Assembly (NCBI RefSeq): GCF_902635505.1 | Contig: NC_045429.1 | Coordinates: 426,339,669 to 426,403,668, forward strand | Direction of reading: 5' to 3' | Source of the DNA: Sarcophilus harrisii | Lineage: Eukaryota > Chordata > Mammalia > Dasyuromorphia > Dasyuridae | Length of the DNA: 64,000 nt | Shown here: positions 53,974-64,000 of the stretch, one piece after another | Numbering within the stretch: position 1 is the first letter of the stretch | Layout of the letters: every line of letters begins with the position of its first letter | Position numbers and translations under genes: made by a program | The notes under the pieces: generated by a model | The model's database searches: none | What the model was told of the DNA's origin: nothing | What the model saw: the letters and a program-made list of their open reading frames with translations, nothing else

Positions 53974-56900
53974 CTAAGAGAGAAGACAGAAGAGTGAGGG
54001 GAGGGGGCGGGGCTGGACTCATTGGGAGACTTAGAGCCAAGGGAGCGGACACCAGGGCTGTTTGTTTTCTATATTTTGGGATATGGACACAACTCCTCCC
54101 TTGGTCTATCCCCAGGGGACCCCAGAAGGGGAGGAGATCCTTCCCCACACCTGTCCCACCCATGCCTGTCACTGTCACTCAAGTTCCATCTAGCCTAACA
54201 GGCACAAACCGGCTACGGCAGGAAAAGACAGACCCAAGTTATGACCTCAGGTAAGGTCAGGACATGTCCCCTCTCCCTCTCCCTCCCTGCTGGTCCCTCG
54301 GTTCCTCTCTCTGGGTCCCTTGGCTTTCTTTGGTTGATTCCCCTCATCCCCACCTTGTCATCAAACCTTCCCTGTTATAATTAGATGCTGGGGGGGGGGA
54401 GGTGTTGAATCCTCACATTATAAATAGTAGTTCCTGAGGACCATTTGAGGGAGAAGGAGCTCCGCTCTTCCCCTCCCCTCACAGCCCTTCCTCAGCGTAG
54501 TGAGTGTGTGTGTGAGAGAGACAGTGTGACCACTTCTCATCCGGGGTCTACAAAAGGCCATTTGGACCTTCAGGTGTGCCCATGGCTGGTCACTCAGGGC
54601 CGGACAGGGGAGGCCAGAGGTCGCGGCCCTGACGCAGACGCCGCCGCCCAGGACTGAAGGTTCAGAACAGGACGGAGGACCATCTTAGCCAAAAATGCAT
54701 CTGCATTGAAGCCAAATTGAAGCCTATATTTAGTTCTGGCTGCAGCTGTCTCCCCAGACCCCCTCCCTTCCTCCTCTCTCTGGCCCCCCTGACCCAGTAT
54801 ATTGGCCTTTGGGGGGGAAGCACCCCCCGTGGGGGCACTAGGAGGAGAGGGCTGGAAGGGGAGGAAGGGCTGGCCGGCCTCATCTTCTCCTTTCCCTCCA
54901 GATCAGGCTGCCTCTGAAATTAACATATAAATAATTCAGCCAGCAGCGGAGCTGGAGTCAGGGGGAGAGATGGATGGGCTGAGGGTGGGAGATGAGGGGA
55001 AGAGAAGATGGCCAGACGAGGCTCTGGACAGGGGGTTGAGGGGGGGGGAAACAGTCATAACATCAGGCTTTTGCCAAACTGCTGCTCTGAAACCTTGGGG
55101 GGGGAGGCACATTACCAAGAGGTACTCTCCCCAACCGACAAGTATCCTTTCGGCAGATGCAAACATGGACACCTTTACAATTATTCTTTCTCCCCCAGAG
55201 ATAAGGGCTGGGGGTTTTGTTGTTCCAAGATTCCAGCTCCCCTCTTCTGTGCCCCACCCCTCCAGTCAGCTCCCTTCCCAGAGTCAGGAACCCAGGTGTC
55301 CCCTCCCTCCCCCTGGAGAGAGTCCCCTCCCCCATATGACATCATCTGGGGGAGTCTAACGTCAGATAGGGACCCTAGAGGGCTCAAGGAGGGGAGGGGG
55401 CAGAGACATTTAATGATGACCCCCCTCCCTTGAGAGGAAGGCAGACAGCTAACGACCCCCCTCTTTTCAGGATGCTGCCATCCCCGGGGGGGGGGAGCTC
55501 TCCTGTTGTCCTTTCCTTACTCTCACACCTTTCTTTCTCACCACTACGTTGCCCTTGACAACAAGTAGTATCACCCTGAAATGACTTTGGTCTGTGGGCA
55601 AGGAAGAGACTTCCCCACTTTCTGGGCCACAGGCCCTTCTTTCATCTTCCTACCAGAGACACCCTTTTGCTTACCTGGAGCAGTGGCTCTTGGGAAGATC
55701 TGATAAGAGGGGAGAGATGAGGGGTCGGCCCCATCCCCCACACTCCGAAGAGACAGAGGAGCCCCGCGAAGGGCAAAGGGCAAAGGGCAAAGGGTATCGT
55801 ATGGAAGATGAAGATGTCAAGAGAAGTGAGCAGCAGGTGGGGGACCAAGGACAAAGTGCTGTGGACTGCAGCTTGGCTTAAGAAGCAAAGGGTTGCCAGG
55901 TGCTGGCCTCTTGGGGTGCCCTTCCTGCCTGGGAGGTACTGGGCAAAGGGAACACCTGAGGCTACTGGACCGGCCCAGAGGAGATAAAGAAGCGGCCAGG
56001 ACAAGACCCAAAAAGGTGCCCAAAAGGACCCCTCCTCAATAGAACCCTGCAAATACTTAGCAAAAAAGGCCGAGCTGGGAACCAAGACAATAGAGGCTTA
56101 TTTGCATCTCATTTGCATGCTTTCATCTTGAAGCATTCAGCATCCCTCTACTCCCCACCATCAGGCCAATGGTGGGGCCTTCTAGTCTCCGACAAAGGCC
56201 TATCAGCTCCTGCTCCTGTCCTCGAAGAGTGTGCGAAGGCCCCTAATCTCGGCCGCTTTCTGCCCAGGCTGGCTAATGCCTGTTCCCCCCAGTTCCCAGG
56301 GTTCATCTGGCTTGGCCTGGCTGGAAAACTGCCTCTGGCTGGGCTTTACCCTGCACCTTCACTCTCACCTGCAGGGCCAGGGGAGCCCTCTGCAGCTTCT
56401 TCCAGGCATTAGCAGGAGGAGTTCACCTCCTGCCGGGGCCTAAAGGGGTGCCTTAAAAAACCCTCTCTGCTGGCCCTGACATCAGCCACCCCCATACTGA
56501 CCGGCGGCCTCTGAGTGACATTGTGGCAATATTCGGGGGTGCATGTTGTATGGGGTGGGGGTGGGGAATAGTGAAGGTGGGACTGGAGAAGAGGAGGAAT
56601 CGCCATCCCGAGTCTCTCCACCAGCCAGATCTCACTGGGGCCAAGCTCGCCTGGGCTCACCTCCTGTGGAGAAGAGGAAGCTGGCCCCTCTTCTCGCCTC
56701 AGGCTCAAAGCCACCTCTGGGGAGTGGCTGGGGTCCCAGCCAAAGAGTCTGGCAGGAGGGATGTGGGGGGGGGGGGGCTCCCACCCTGGGACAATAGCAG
56801 GAAACCATCGGCCCTGTAGTCCAGCCCCCTGCCCCCTTCCTTTCAGAGAAGGGGGGCTTTACTGAGGAGGGGCTTAAGAGAAATATACCCTCTCTCAGAC

Positions 56901-57831
56901 ATTTCCCCCTCCCTCTCTTCTACGGTTCTAAATAAACAGTGACTCTACCATTCCCGTCATCCACCAGCAAGGATAATCCAGGTGTCTAGACCCCTGCATG
57001 AGGTGGGCACTGTGCCAACAGATGGAGAAATCTCCTAACTGACCCCCCTTTCCATCTCTGAAGCTCCGAACATAGAGGCCGGGGGCCGGGGGTGAAAGTC
57101 TGCTGCCTGGGACTCTGTCCCAGAGCCACGTTAGCGGGAGGAGGGGCTTGGGAGGGGGTGCCTGTAGGCAGGAGTTGACAGGGGCTGGGGGGAACCAGAG
57201 GATAGGCCAGCAGATACAGGGCTTTGGAAGAACAGAGGGAGAGGGGCTGGAGACAATCTGTGAGAAGGTTTAGGGGAGACGGAACTAAACTGCTAGTCGG
57301 CGAGGCCCACCACTGGAGGCTACCATTTCTGCCCTCTTCAGTGGCAACCTAAAATAACAAAGTCCGAGGCTGGCTTTGGGACTGGGGCTGGGGTCGCAAC
57401 CCTCCCGGAGAAAAAGGACTTGCCCAAATACCACCCTCAGACCCGATTATTCTGAGCTGGGGCCCGGGCTCCCTCCCTCCAGGACGCAAGTCTCCTCTCC
57501 CTTAGGAAAGGTGGCTCAGCTAGAAGACATCAAGGTCCAGGAATGATTCTCTCTCTCCTCTTCCCCCCCGCCCCCCGCCCGCCCTTGCCCATCCCCTCCA
57601 CATTTTGGTGCCCCGATTTCCGAAGGCTGAGGTGGCACAGGGTTAGCCCGGCGATTCACTTCACTGTAGACATCGCAGCCCATTCCCCCCGATCAGATCT
57701 CGGAATCACACCCCGCCCCCCAATCTGTGCACATAAGATCATACCCCGAAGAAGCCTCCCAGAAAGTTAGGGTCCAGGGGCTGCACCGGGGTTCCCCGGT
57801 GTCCCCGGGTCTTCGGCTTCCCCAGGATTAC
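53974..57831 (-). other. SEMA6C: SEMA6C 5' intron
   Basis: The region lies between the CpG-island first exon and the ATG exon. It contains a MEF2 motif CTATATTTAG (54724-54733) next to an E-box CAGCTG (54743-54748), a short AAAGGGC heptamer array (55769-55794) and several G/C homopolymers. No coding exon was recognised. Confidence 0.45.
54724..54748. promoter_or_regulatory. Candidate muscle/neural enhancer core: MEF2 site plus E-box
   Basis: A perfect MEF2 consensus (CTATATTTAG) and a CAGCTG E-box are 9 bp apart. MEF2 with E-box-binding bHLH factors is a known muscle and neuron enhancer grammar. The functional claim is an inference. Confidence 0.35.
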
Positions 57832-58400
57832 CTAACGCGCGCGCCCCCCGGCTCCCCGGCACAGCCCGGAGCCTGCCCCCCGCGGCCGGCGGGGACCCCG
57901 CCTCGGCCGCTCCCCCAGTGCCTGCTCCGCTGCCCTCCCTCCCGCCTCCCCTCCCTCCCCGGCCGCTGACCCCGAGTTTCCCCGCGATTACTTGCCCTGG
58001 AAGCCAGGCTTGCGGGATGGAGGCGGCGGCCGTGGCCCGGGAGTCCGGGGCTCGGGGATCCCAGGGGTCCCAGCTTTTGGGGGAGCGGGAGCGGGGGTCC
58101 CGGGGGACAGGAAGGAGGTCTCGAGTTGGGAGTCAGGGGCCGGCGGCCGGGGGAGCGGGGGTCTCCGGCCGGGCTCCCGGGTTTCGCGAGTCCAGGGTTC
58201 GAACCGCAGAGACCACTCTGGCCGCGGCTCCGCGGAGGAAAACAATGCGACCGCCCGGAGCTCTCGGCCCTGGCCTCCGCCGCCCCTCCCGCAGGCGGCT
58301 CCAGCCCTTCCTCTAGCCCCGCCCCTCGCTCTACGCCACCCAATCCCGACCCGGGAGAGCTGTCAAGAGACCGCCCCCCTCCACAGCCCCACGTCCAATC
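57540..58400 (-). promoter_or_regulatory. SEMA6C: CpG-island promoter and first exon of SEMA6C
   Basis: This is the only strong CpG island upstream of the SEMA6C ATG. CCAAT boxes lie near 58341 and 58394 (plus orientation). Candidate minus-strand donors are TTAG|GTAATC at 57832, CCAGG|GCAAGT at 57996 (a GC donor) and, further out, CCAG|GTGGGT at 58673. I cannot choose the true exon 1 without transcripts. Confidence 0.6.
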
Positions 58401-59984
58401 GCAGGGTCCCGCGCTCCGAACACCTATCTCAGAAGAGCAGCTAAGGGTGGGGGGGGCCTGCCCGGGAGGGAGGGAGGGAGTCGGGGAGACGGAGAGAGAA
58501 AAAACAGAGACCTTCCGAAGGAGAGGGACCCAGGGACTGCGGAGAGCGGTCCTTCTCGCAGGGAGAGGCCGGTCGGGGAAAGGGTACTTGGGGAGGGAGG
58601 AAGGGACCGTGGGGAGACGAGAGAAAAGCCGGAAAGCTGGGCCCCCGGGGCTCTCTAGCTCTCCTCACCCACCTGGCTTTTGTGAAGGCAGACGGGGGCC
58701 CGGGGACGGCTGCCCCCGGCTCTTCGGCGGAAAGCTAGGGCCTCATGACCCCCAGGGTCCCCGCCACATTCATCTCCATGGGCCGGCGCGCCTCCTGTCC
58801 TGGCTCCGCACGCAGCCCCACAGCCTGACCCAGCCTTCCTCCAAAGACACCTCCCAATCCCCCAGCTGCGCTCCGAAGCCTGGACCAGGGTCTGGGATGC
58901 CGCGGCTTGGGGAGAGAGGACGGATGTCTGTGGATCATGAGCACGAGGACCCGATTCAAACTGAAAGAGTGGGGACCATTTGGAGGGGGAGGGAAGGGTC
59001 TGTAATTTCCCTGGGGCTGGGTCAGGGAGGAGCTGGGGTGAGGTGAGGAGAGAAAAAGGATGACAGGATGAAGCCAGCGGGCAACAGGGTGATGAGGGGG
59101 ACAGGTAGGAGAAAGGGCTTAATGCAAGCAGCAAGACAGAGACACGGACGCGGGCTCCGAGCTCAGGCTCAGATGCAGAAAGGCTTGGAAGCAAACCCTA
59201 CCCACTTCCCCCGTCATCCCTCTCCTGGCATAGCCTGACCTGACACTTCTCCCAGCCTGTTCCCCGAGTCCCCAGCCCTTAGTCACCGAAGCGCTGGATC
59301 TGAGAGGCACTACCATCTCCCCTCAGATACACCCAGTCATTAGTCCGGTGGCAAGGCAGAACACTGCTCTCTCCATCCCCACTCCACCACACCCCCTACA
59401 AAGCCCCTTTGATTCCAGGAATGCTAGCATGGAAAGAGGGAAGGCTCTCTCAGGCATCTTTGTTGTCGTCCCCACCTTGGCGATGCCTGCTCAAGATTCC
59501 TTCCTGTGTGGGTTTGGGATGAAAAACATTCTTGAAATTCTGGGGACAGGGGGCAGCTGGGGGGGGCACTGGAATTTTTGACTTTTTTCTCTGAGCTTCC
59601 CCCTCACTTCCTAGTCTCTGGAGTGGAGGAGGATGGGCATAGCAGGGTTTGTTCTTCCAGGCAAGACATGGCTAAAGTGGCGTCAGAGTGGGTAGCAATA
59701 AGCTGATCAACAAAGGCAGAGAGAGGCGCACACATTAGGAGGAAAAAATACCCACAAAGAGAGAGAGCCAGAGCGAAAAATACAGAGTGGCTGAGAAGTA
59801 GTTAGCGAGACAGCCATGCTTTTGTCATGGGGTCTGGATTCATGGAACTGGGATACAGGATGGAGAGGGACAATGGGGGAACCCCGACAAGAGGACCGCA
59901 AGGAGGAAGTGCAAAGAATGGACTTTTAGGACTTAGCTCTAGCCCGACTTCAATTTAACAGGTCCTTACTGAGAAACAACGGCT

Positions 59985-60190
59985 TTGCCTAAGGCTTTAC
60001 GGTTTACACAAGTACTTTGGCTCACTTGATCATTAAAAACGACCCTAGAAGGTAAGTATTTGAGGTTTTATTTCCATTTCACTGGAGAACCGAGTCTGAG
60101 AGACATTAAATGACTTGCCTGTAGTTACCCACCCAATAAACGTCAGAAGATTTAAAACCAAGTCTTTTCTCACTCCGAATGGAATGCTTT
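59985..60190 (+). repeat. CORE-SINE/MIR-like relic
   Basis: The order 'aggctttacggtttacacaa', 'ttacccacccaata' and 'aaaaccaagtcttttctcac' matches a CORE-SINE in a diverged state. Confidence 0.5.
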
Positions 60191-60225
60191 TTCCACTGAA
60201 GGAGAAGAGAATGGGGGAGGGGGGA

Positions 60226-60462
60226 GGAGGTATTTATATAGTGCCTACTATGTGCCAGGCACAAATATGATCTTATTTGGCCCTCCGATTGGTCCCCTGA
60301 AGTAGATAATATTCTCATTTTGCAGTTCAGGAAAGTGAGGCTAGAAGAGGTTAAGTGACTTAGCTAGGGTCACAGAGTTAAATAACTGACTTCATTTGAA
60401 CTCAGATCTTCTTAACTCCAAGCTTAGTTCTCTAACTGCTGAACTTAGCTTCTTTGGAAGGC
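60226..60462 (+). repeat. CORE-SINE/MIR-type copy
   Basis: The order 'tttatatagtgcctactatg', 'ctcattttgcagttcaggaa', 'gaggttaagtgacttagcta' and 'tttgaactcagatcttctta' is a recognisable CORE-SINE. Confidence 0.65.
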
Positions 60463-60734
60463 AAGGAGTACAGTTTTAGTACTCATGTTCCAAAAATGAT
60501 GATTTGGGGGATAATTTATTCAACCTATGGATGAATCCCCACTTGATGGGTTGATCTTATTGACAGTCATTAGAGACACATAAACGGAAGACTAACTCAC
60601 AGCTGGTAGAAGCTTAGAATACATTCCTTTTTGATGCTTAGAATCTTTCCCAAGATTCCATGAGATCAGGCCGGAAAATGATCAAAAGCTCTGAACACAA
60701 CTGTGCAGTCATTATCATGGTTGAGATAGGATTC

Positions 60735-61700
60735 AGGACATGTCCATTTTTAAAAAATAATATTATTAGATCTGAATTATTTTCCTCCCAACTGCTCTCC
60801 CCTCTCCAACTCAGCATTGAAAAAGAAAAAACAAAGCCCATTAAAAACAGATATAGTCAAACAAAACAAACTCCCACACTGCCCATGTCCAAAACCTTAA
60901 TCTGTACCTACCATGTTTAATCATGAATTAATTCTGAAATTGTGATTAGTTGGGTTGATCAGAGTTCCTAATATTTTTGAAGTTATTTTTCTTTACAATA
61001 TTGCCATTACATAAATTATTCTCCTGGTTCTCTCCATTCATTTTGGATCAGTTCATTCAAGTTTTCTCAGGTTTCTCTGAAACCATGGCCTTCATTATTT
61101 TTTATAACACATTCAAATATTATAACTTGTTCCCCAATTAATGATAGATATGCCCTCGGTTTCCAATTCTTTGCCATCACAAAAGGAGCTACTATAGTTT
61201 TGTCCTCCATCTTTGATCTCTTTCAGAGTATAGACCTCAAAAATAGTATTGCTGGGTGTAATGGCATACCTAGTTTAATAGCTTTTAGGGTATTGTTTCA
61301 AATTGCTTTCTAGAATGGTTTGACTAGTTCAGTTTCACCAACAATGCATTAATGTACCTGTTTATTCACAATTGTCACTTTTATTTTTTGTCATTTTTGT
61401 CAATCTTATGGTCATGAAGTAGTACCTCAAAGTTGTTTTTAAATTTGCATTTCTGATTATTGATTTAGAGCATTTTTTAATATGGCTATTGATAACGTGA
61501 ATTTCTTCTTCTGAAAACTGTCCCTTAACCATTTATCAACTGGGAAATGGCTCCTATTCTTGTAAATTTGAATCCTTGTCCTATATATTTTAGAAATTCA
61601 ACCTTTATCAGAGAAATTTGCTGCAAAGATTCCCCCTTCCAATTCCTTCTCTTTTAATTTTAGTTGAATTGGTGTTGCTTGCAATAAACATTTAATAATA
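60735..61700 (-). mobile_element. L1 fragment (ORF2 3' region), antisense
   Basis: Plus-strand text such as 'tcaaacaaaacaaactccca', 'gtattgctgggtgtaatggc', 'tagaatggtttgactagttc' and 'atcaactgggaaatggctcc' follows antisense marsupial L1 over almost 1 kb. It is less diverged than the 28-kb copies but still not coding. Confidence 0.65.
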
Positions 61701-62612
61701 ATTTAATAACAATCATTTTTATTTCTCTCTCTCTGACAGCCATATCCTCTTCCAAGTCTGCACTAACTGCTACAATTTGCATGTCTAGTCTTGACTCCTC
61801 TCCCAGAAAATCCCATATCCAGATTAATCTCCTGTCTGTGGGCACCTGAAACCATATTGAAGAAGGTTCATTAAGGGCAGAGACAATGTCTGTCTCCATG
61901 ACACAACTATTAGCCTCAATTTACATATAGGAGAATTGAGATCTGGGTTCAGTGAGAGGTTCTGTGACTTGCCCATAAAAGCACAGCTAGTTTATCTAAG
62001 GCATGATTAGTTATCTACTAATGTGCTCAATACTGTCTAAGCAAAATAAAGGATCCAAAAGAAGTATTGATTTCGTCATTCCAGAAATTGATGGTCTTTT
62101 GAGGAGACAAAGCTCAGACAAATGAAAAAATTAGCAACAATTATAGAACAATGGAAAACAGTTTGATGTAAAAAGCTGACTAGGAGAACACAGATGAATT
62201 GATTTCCCCCTTTCCCCCCACTCCAGCTCAGGTGATGAAATTGCAGAAGATAAGCAGCAGCAGCAAGGTGTGAAGGTGTTAAAAGATGTGGACAAGTTCT
62301 TCAGGCCAGTTTGATGGAATTAAAGAATGGCTAGCTATCGGCTAGCCAAAGGATCTGGTCCTATTTAAGTATCAAGATACCCTCTACCAGAATCAGTTGA
62401 ACCAGGGGATAGTTCTAAGGAAGAGAGCCAGCTTTCGAGGAAGAACTCTATTCTTAAAAGGGAATCCTTCTTTGCCTTTTCTCCTGGGCATTTACTACAA
62501 GGGCAGCAGGAGTTCTCTCTCCTCCCTTTTTCCCCAGTTACCTATAGCGACTTCAGTGGAGCTGTCTGCCCAGCAGGAGACACCGAACTGAGCTCAGTCA
62601 ATCAAGGCACAA

Positions 62613-62824
62613 CAACAAGAAAACTGTTCAGTTCTGCACACATATAGTGTATCTAGGATATACTGTGACATATTTAACATGTATAGGACTGCTTGACATC
62701 TGGGGGAGGGGTTAGAGGGAGGGAGAGGAAAAATTAGAACAGAAGTGAGTGCAAGGGATAATGTTGTAAAAAATTACCCTGGCATGGGTTCTGTCAATAA
62801 AAAGTTATAATTATTAAAAAAAAA
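62613..62824 (+). mobile_element. 5'-truncated L1 insertion (3' end only) with target-site duplication
   Basis: Text such as 'gtgtatctaggatatactgt', 'aggactgcttgacatctggg', 'gataatgttgtaaaaaatta' and 'cctggcatgggttctgtcaa' is the 3' end I recall for the young marsupial L1 family, ending in an A tail. ATCAAGGCACAA flanks it on both sides (62601-62612 and 62825-62836) without a mismatch, so this is a fairly recent insertion of only about 210 bp. Confidence 0.85.
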
Positions 62825-63949
62825 ATCAAGGCACAAGGCAGGAATTTTGTGAGTCTTCAAACAGTGAGCCCTGGCTATCAACCTGCCCCAAGAGATGCCA
62901 TGTCATGTCTTCCAAGCGAGCAACATAAGGACACCACAAGTAGAAAAAGATCACTGGGGCTCTGTAGTGCTGGAGGTGTGAATTACTGCCTTCAGCATGT
63001 GTGTTCCCTACAGATGTGCCTCCCATGCTTTTCTACTAGTGAATACCATACATATTCTTCCTCCAGATGCAGTTTGTAATTGTGGGAGAATGGGCTCTAG
63101 GTTTTCCTTGTTTTTAATAATGCTAATTAGATAATAACTAATTCCTAAGCTTATTGGTAAAATTGTGCTTTATTAATAAATTGTGCTAAAAAAAACAAAT
63201 AAGTCCCTAACTCCATGTTAGTTGGTAAATGCCTTTATTTTGAGCTAAATATTCAACTGATTATTAAAAATAAATACATCACCGGGGGCCTGTGTGCTAG
63301 AATTTTTGTTCAGTCCTACATAACTTGAACCTCGGGGTACCTAATTATTTTGAAAATTAACCAGAAAGAATTTTAGGAGGTTCTCAGGGGAGTACTATCC
63401 CCCCCCCCACTCCCCAACAAATGTATTTATCAATATCATTAATCCATTATAATCAAACTCTCACTTCTGGGCCAGAAAAAACAATGGTAAGGTTACTTGT
63501 TTGTCCAGACCTAACTGTAATATAGATTTATCCAATGTTCACCTTGGAATAGCAATAAAGGATTTTTAACTATTGGGAGGTCTTCACAGGTTCACAAGTC
63601 TGGAGCCAGAAAAGACTTTATGAGCCATCTTTTCCATTCCCTTTGTTTTAAAGATCAGAAAAAGGAGGTCCAGCAAGGTTAAGTGACTTGCCCAAGATTA
63701 CTGAACCTGATTGGTTGTGGTTTCCTTGACAAAGCTTCTTGGTTATCTAGGGACATAAAAGTCCCAGTCACAGAGTCTCTAGGCCTCTCAGATTTGTTGA
63801 CTCCCTAAGACCATATGAATCATGAAGACCTAATGACTAGAAAGAAGAGAGAAACAAAGAAAAAAGATAGAGGTAACAATTTCAGATACTCAAGGAAGAG
63901 AATACTAAATAAAAACATTCATTGTTCAATCATTTCCATCATGTTAGGT

Positions 63950-64000
63950 TTGGTGATGCAGTAGTTAGAGCACAAGATCTGGATTCAGGAAGATCTGAGT
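63950..64000 (+). mobile_element. tRNA-type SINE cut by the window end
   Basis: The order 'ttggtgatgcagtagttaga' and 'tctggattcaggaagatctg' is a SINE head of the same group as 20547-20785. The rest lies outside the window. Confidence 0.6.

Larger units (their letters stand above)
58401..64000. other. Intergenic region beyond SEMA6C
   Basis: No gene was recognised. 58.4-59.9 kb is GC-rich promoter flank. From 59.95 kb on it is filled with SINE, L1 and L1 3'-end copies. TNFAIP8L2, the next human gene, is not seen here. Confidence 0.5.

Noticed and set aside
62397-62591. 64-codon frame next to the L1 insertion
   Set aside because: Short, no motif, repeat-rich surroundings.
1-64000. Endogenous retrovirus, LTR or Polinton copies
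   Set aside because: I looked for paired LTR-like ends and recognisable gag/pol/env text and found none. All mobile elements seen are LINEs, SINEs or MITEs.

Overview
The window looks like genomic DNA from a marsupial mammal. The genes are vertebrate, with many GT-AG introns, and the order CDC42SE1(-), MLLT11(+), GABPB2(+), SEMA6C(-) is the one found at human 1q21.3. The background is AT-rich and broken by sharp CpG islands. The repeats include an L1 3' end of the type I know from marsupial genomes, tRNA-headed and RTE-tailed SINEs, CORE-SINE/MIR and L2 relics, and small mariner-type MITEs. I cannot name the species.

Layout. 0.2-8.3 kb: CDC42SE1 on the minus strand, with a 79-residue Cdc42 effector split over three coding exons, a separate 3'UTR exon and a CpG-island promoter at 7.1-9.0 kb. 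9.5-15.2 kb: MLLT11 on the plus strand, with a noncoding first exon, a 4-kb intron and one coding exon with an AU-rich 3'UTR. 16.0-38.75 kb: GABPB2 on the plus strand, with a CpG-island promoter carrying an ETS/GABP site, a noncoding exon 1, eight coding exons giving 464 residues, and a 3.7-kb 3'UTR. 38.75-42.7 kb: intergenic, with SINE debris. 42.8-43.6 kb: a CpG island with a (GCC)n tract, a CCAAT/GC-box/TATA-like layout and an NRF1 site, not explained by any gene I can recognise. About 43.9-58.4 kb: SEMA6C on the minus strand, with seventeen coding exons, 904 codons and a noncoding 5' exon in a CpG island. 58.4-64 kb: intergenic, dominated by L1, SINE and L1-3'-end insertions.

The genes are not an operon and share no single pathway. 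CDC42SE1 damps Cdc42 signalling to actin. MLLT11 is a small TCF/Wnt cofactor with neural and leukaemia links. GABPB2 is the non-DNA-binding partner of the ETS factor GABPA. SEMA6C is a transmembrane guidance cue.

The points most worth a second look are: (i) the SEMA6C cytoplasmic exon, whose annotated frame is open to the end although two conserved motifs lie in another frame; (ii) the orphan CpG-island promoter at 43 kb pointing into the SEMA6C 3' end; (iii) an 87-bp direct repeat flanking the GABPB2 start-codon exon; (iv) a splice-flanked open segment in GABPB2 intron 1; and (v) a 17-unit minisatellite in a SEMA6C intron. I found no CRISPR array and no retroviral or other virus-like element. 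All calls rest on reading the sequence and on recalled family sequences; no search was run.
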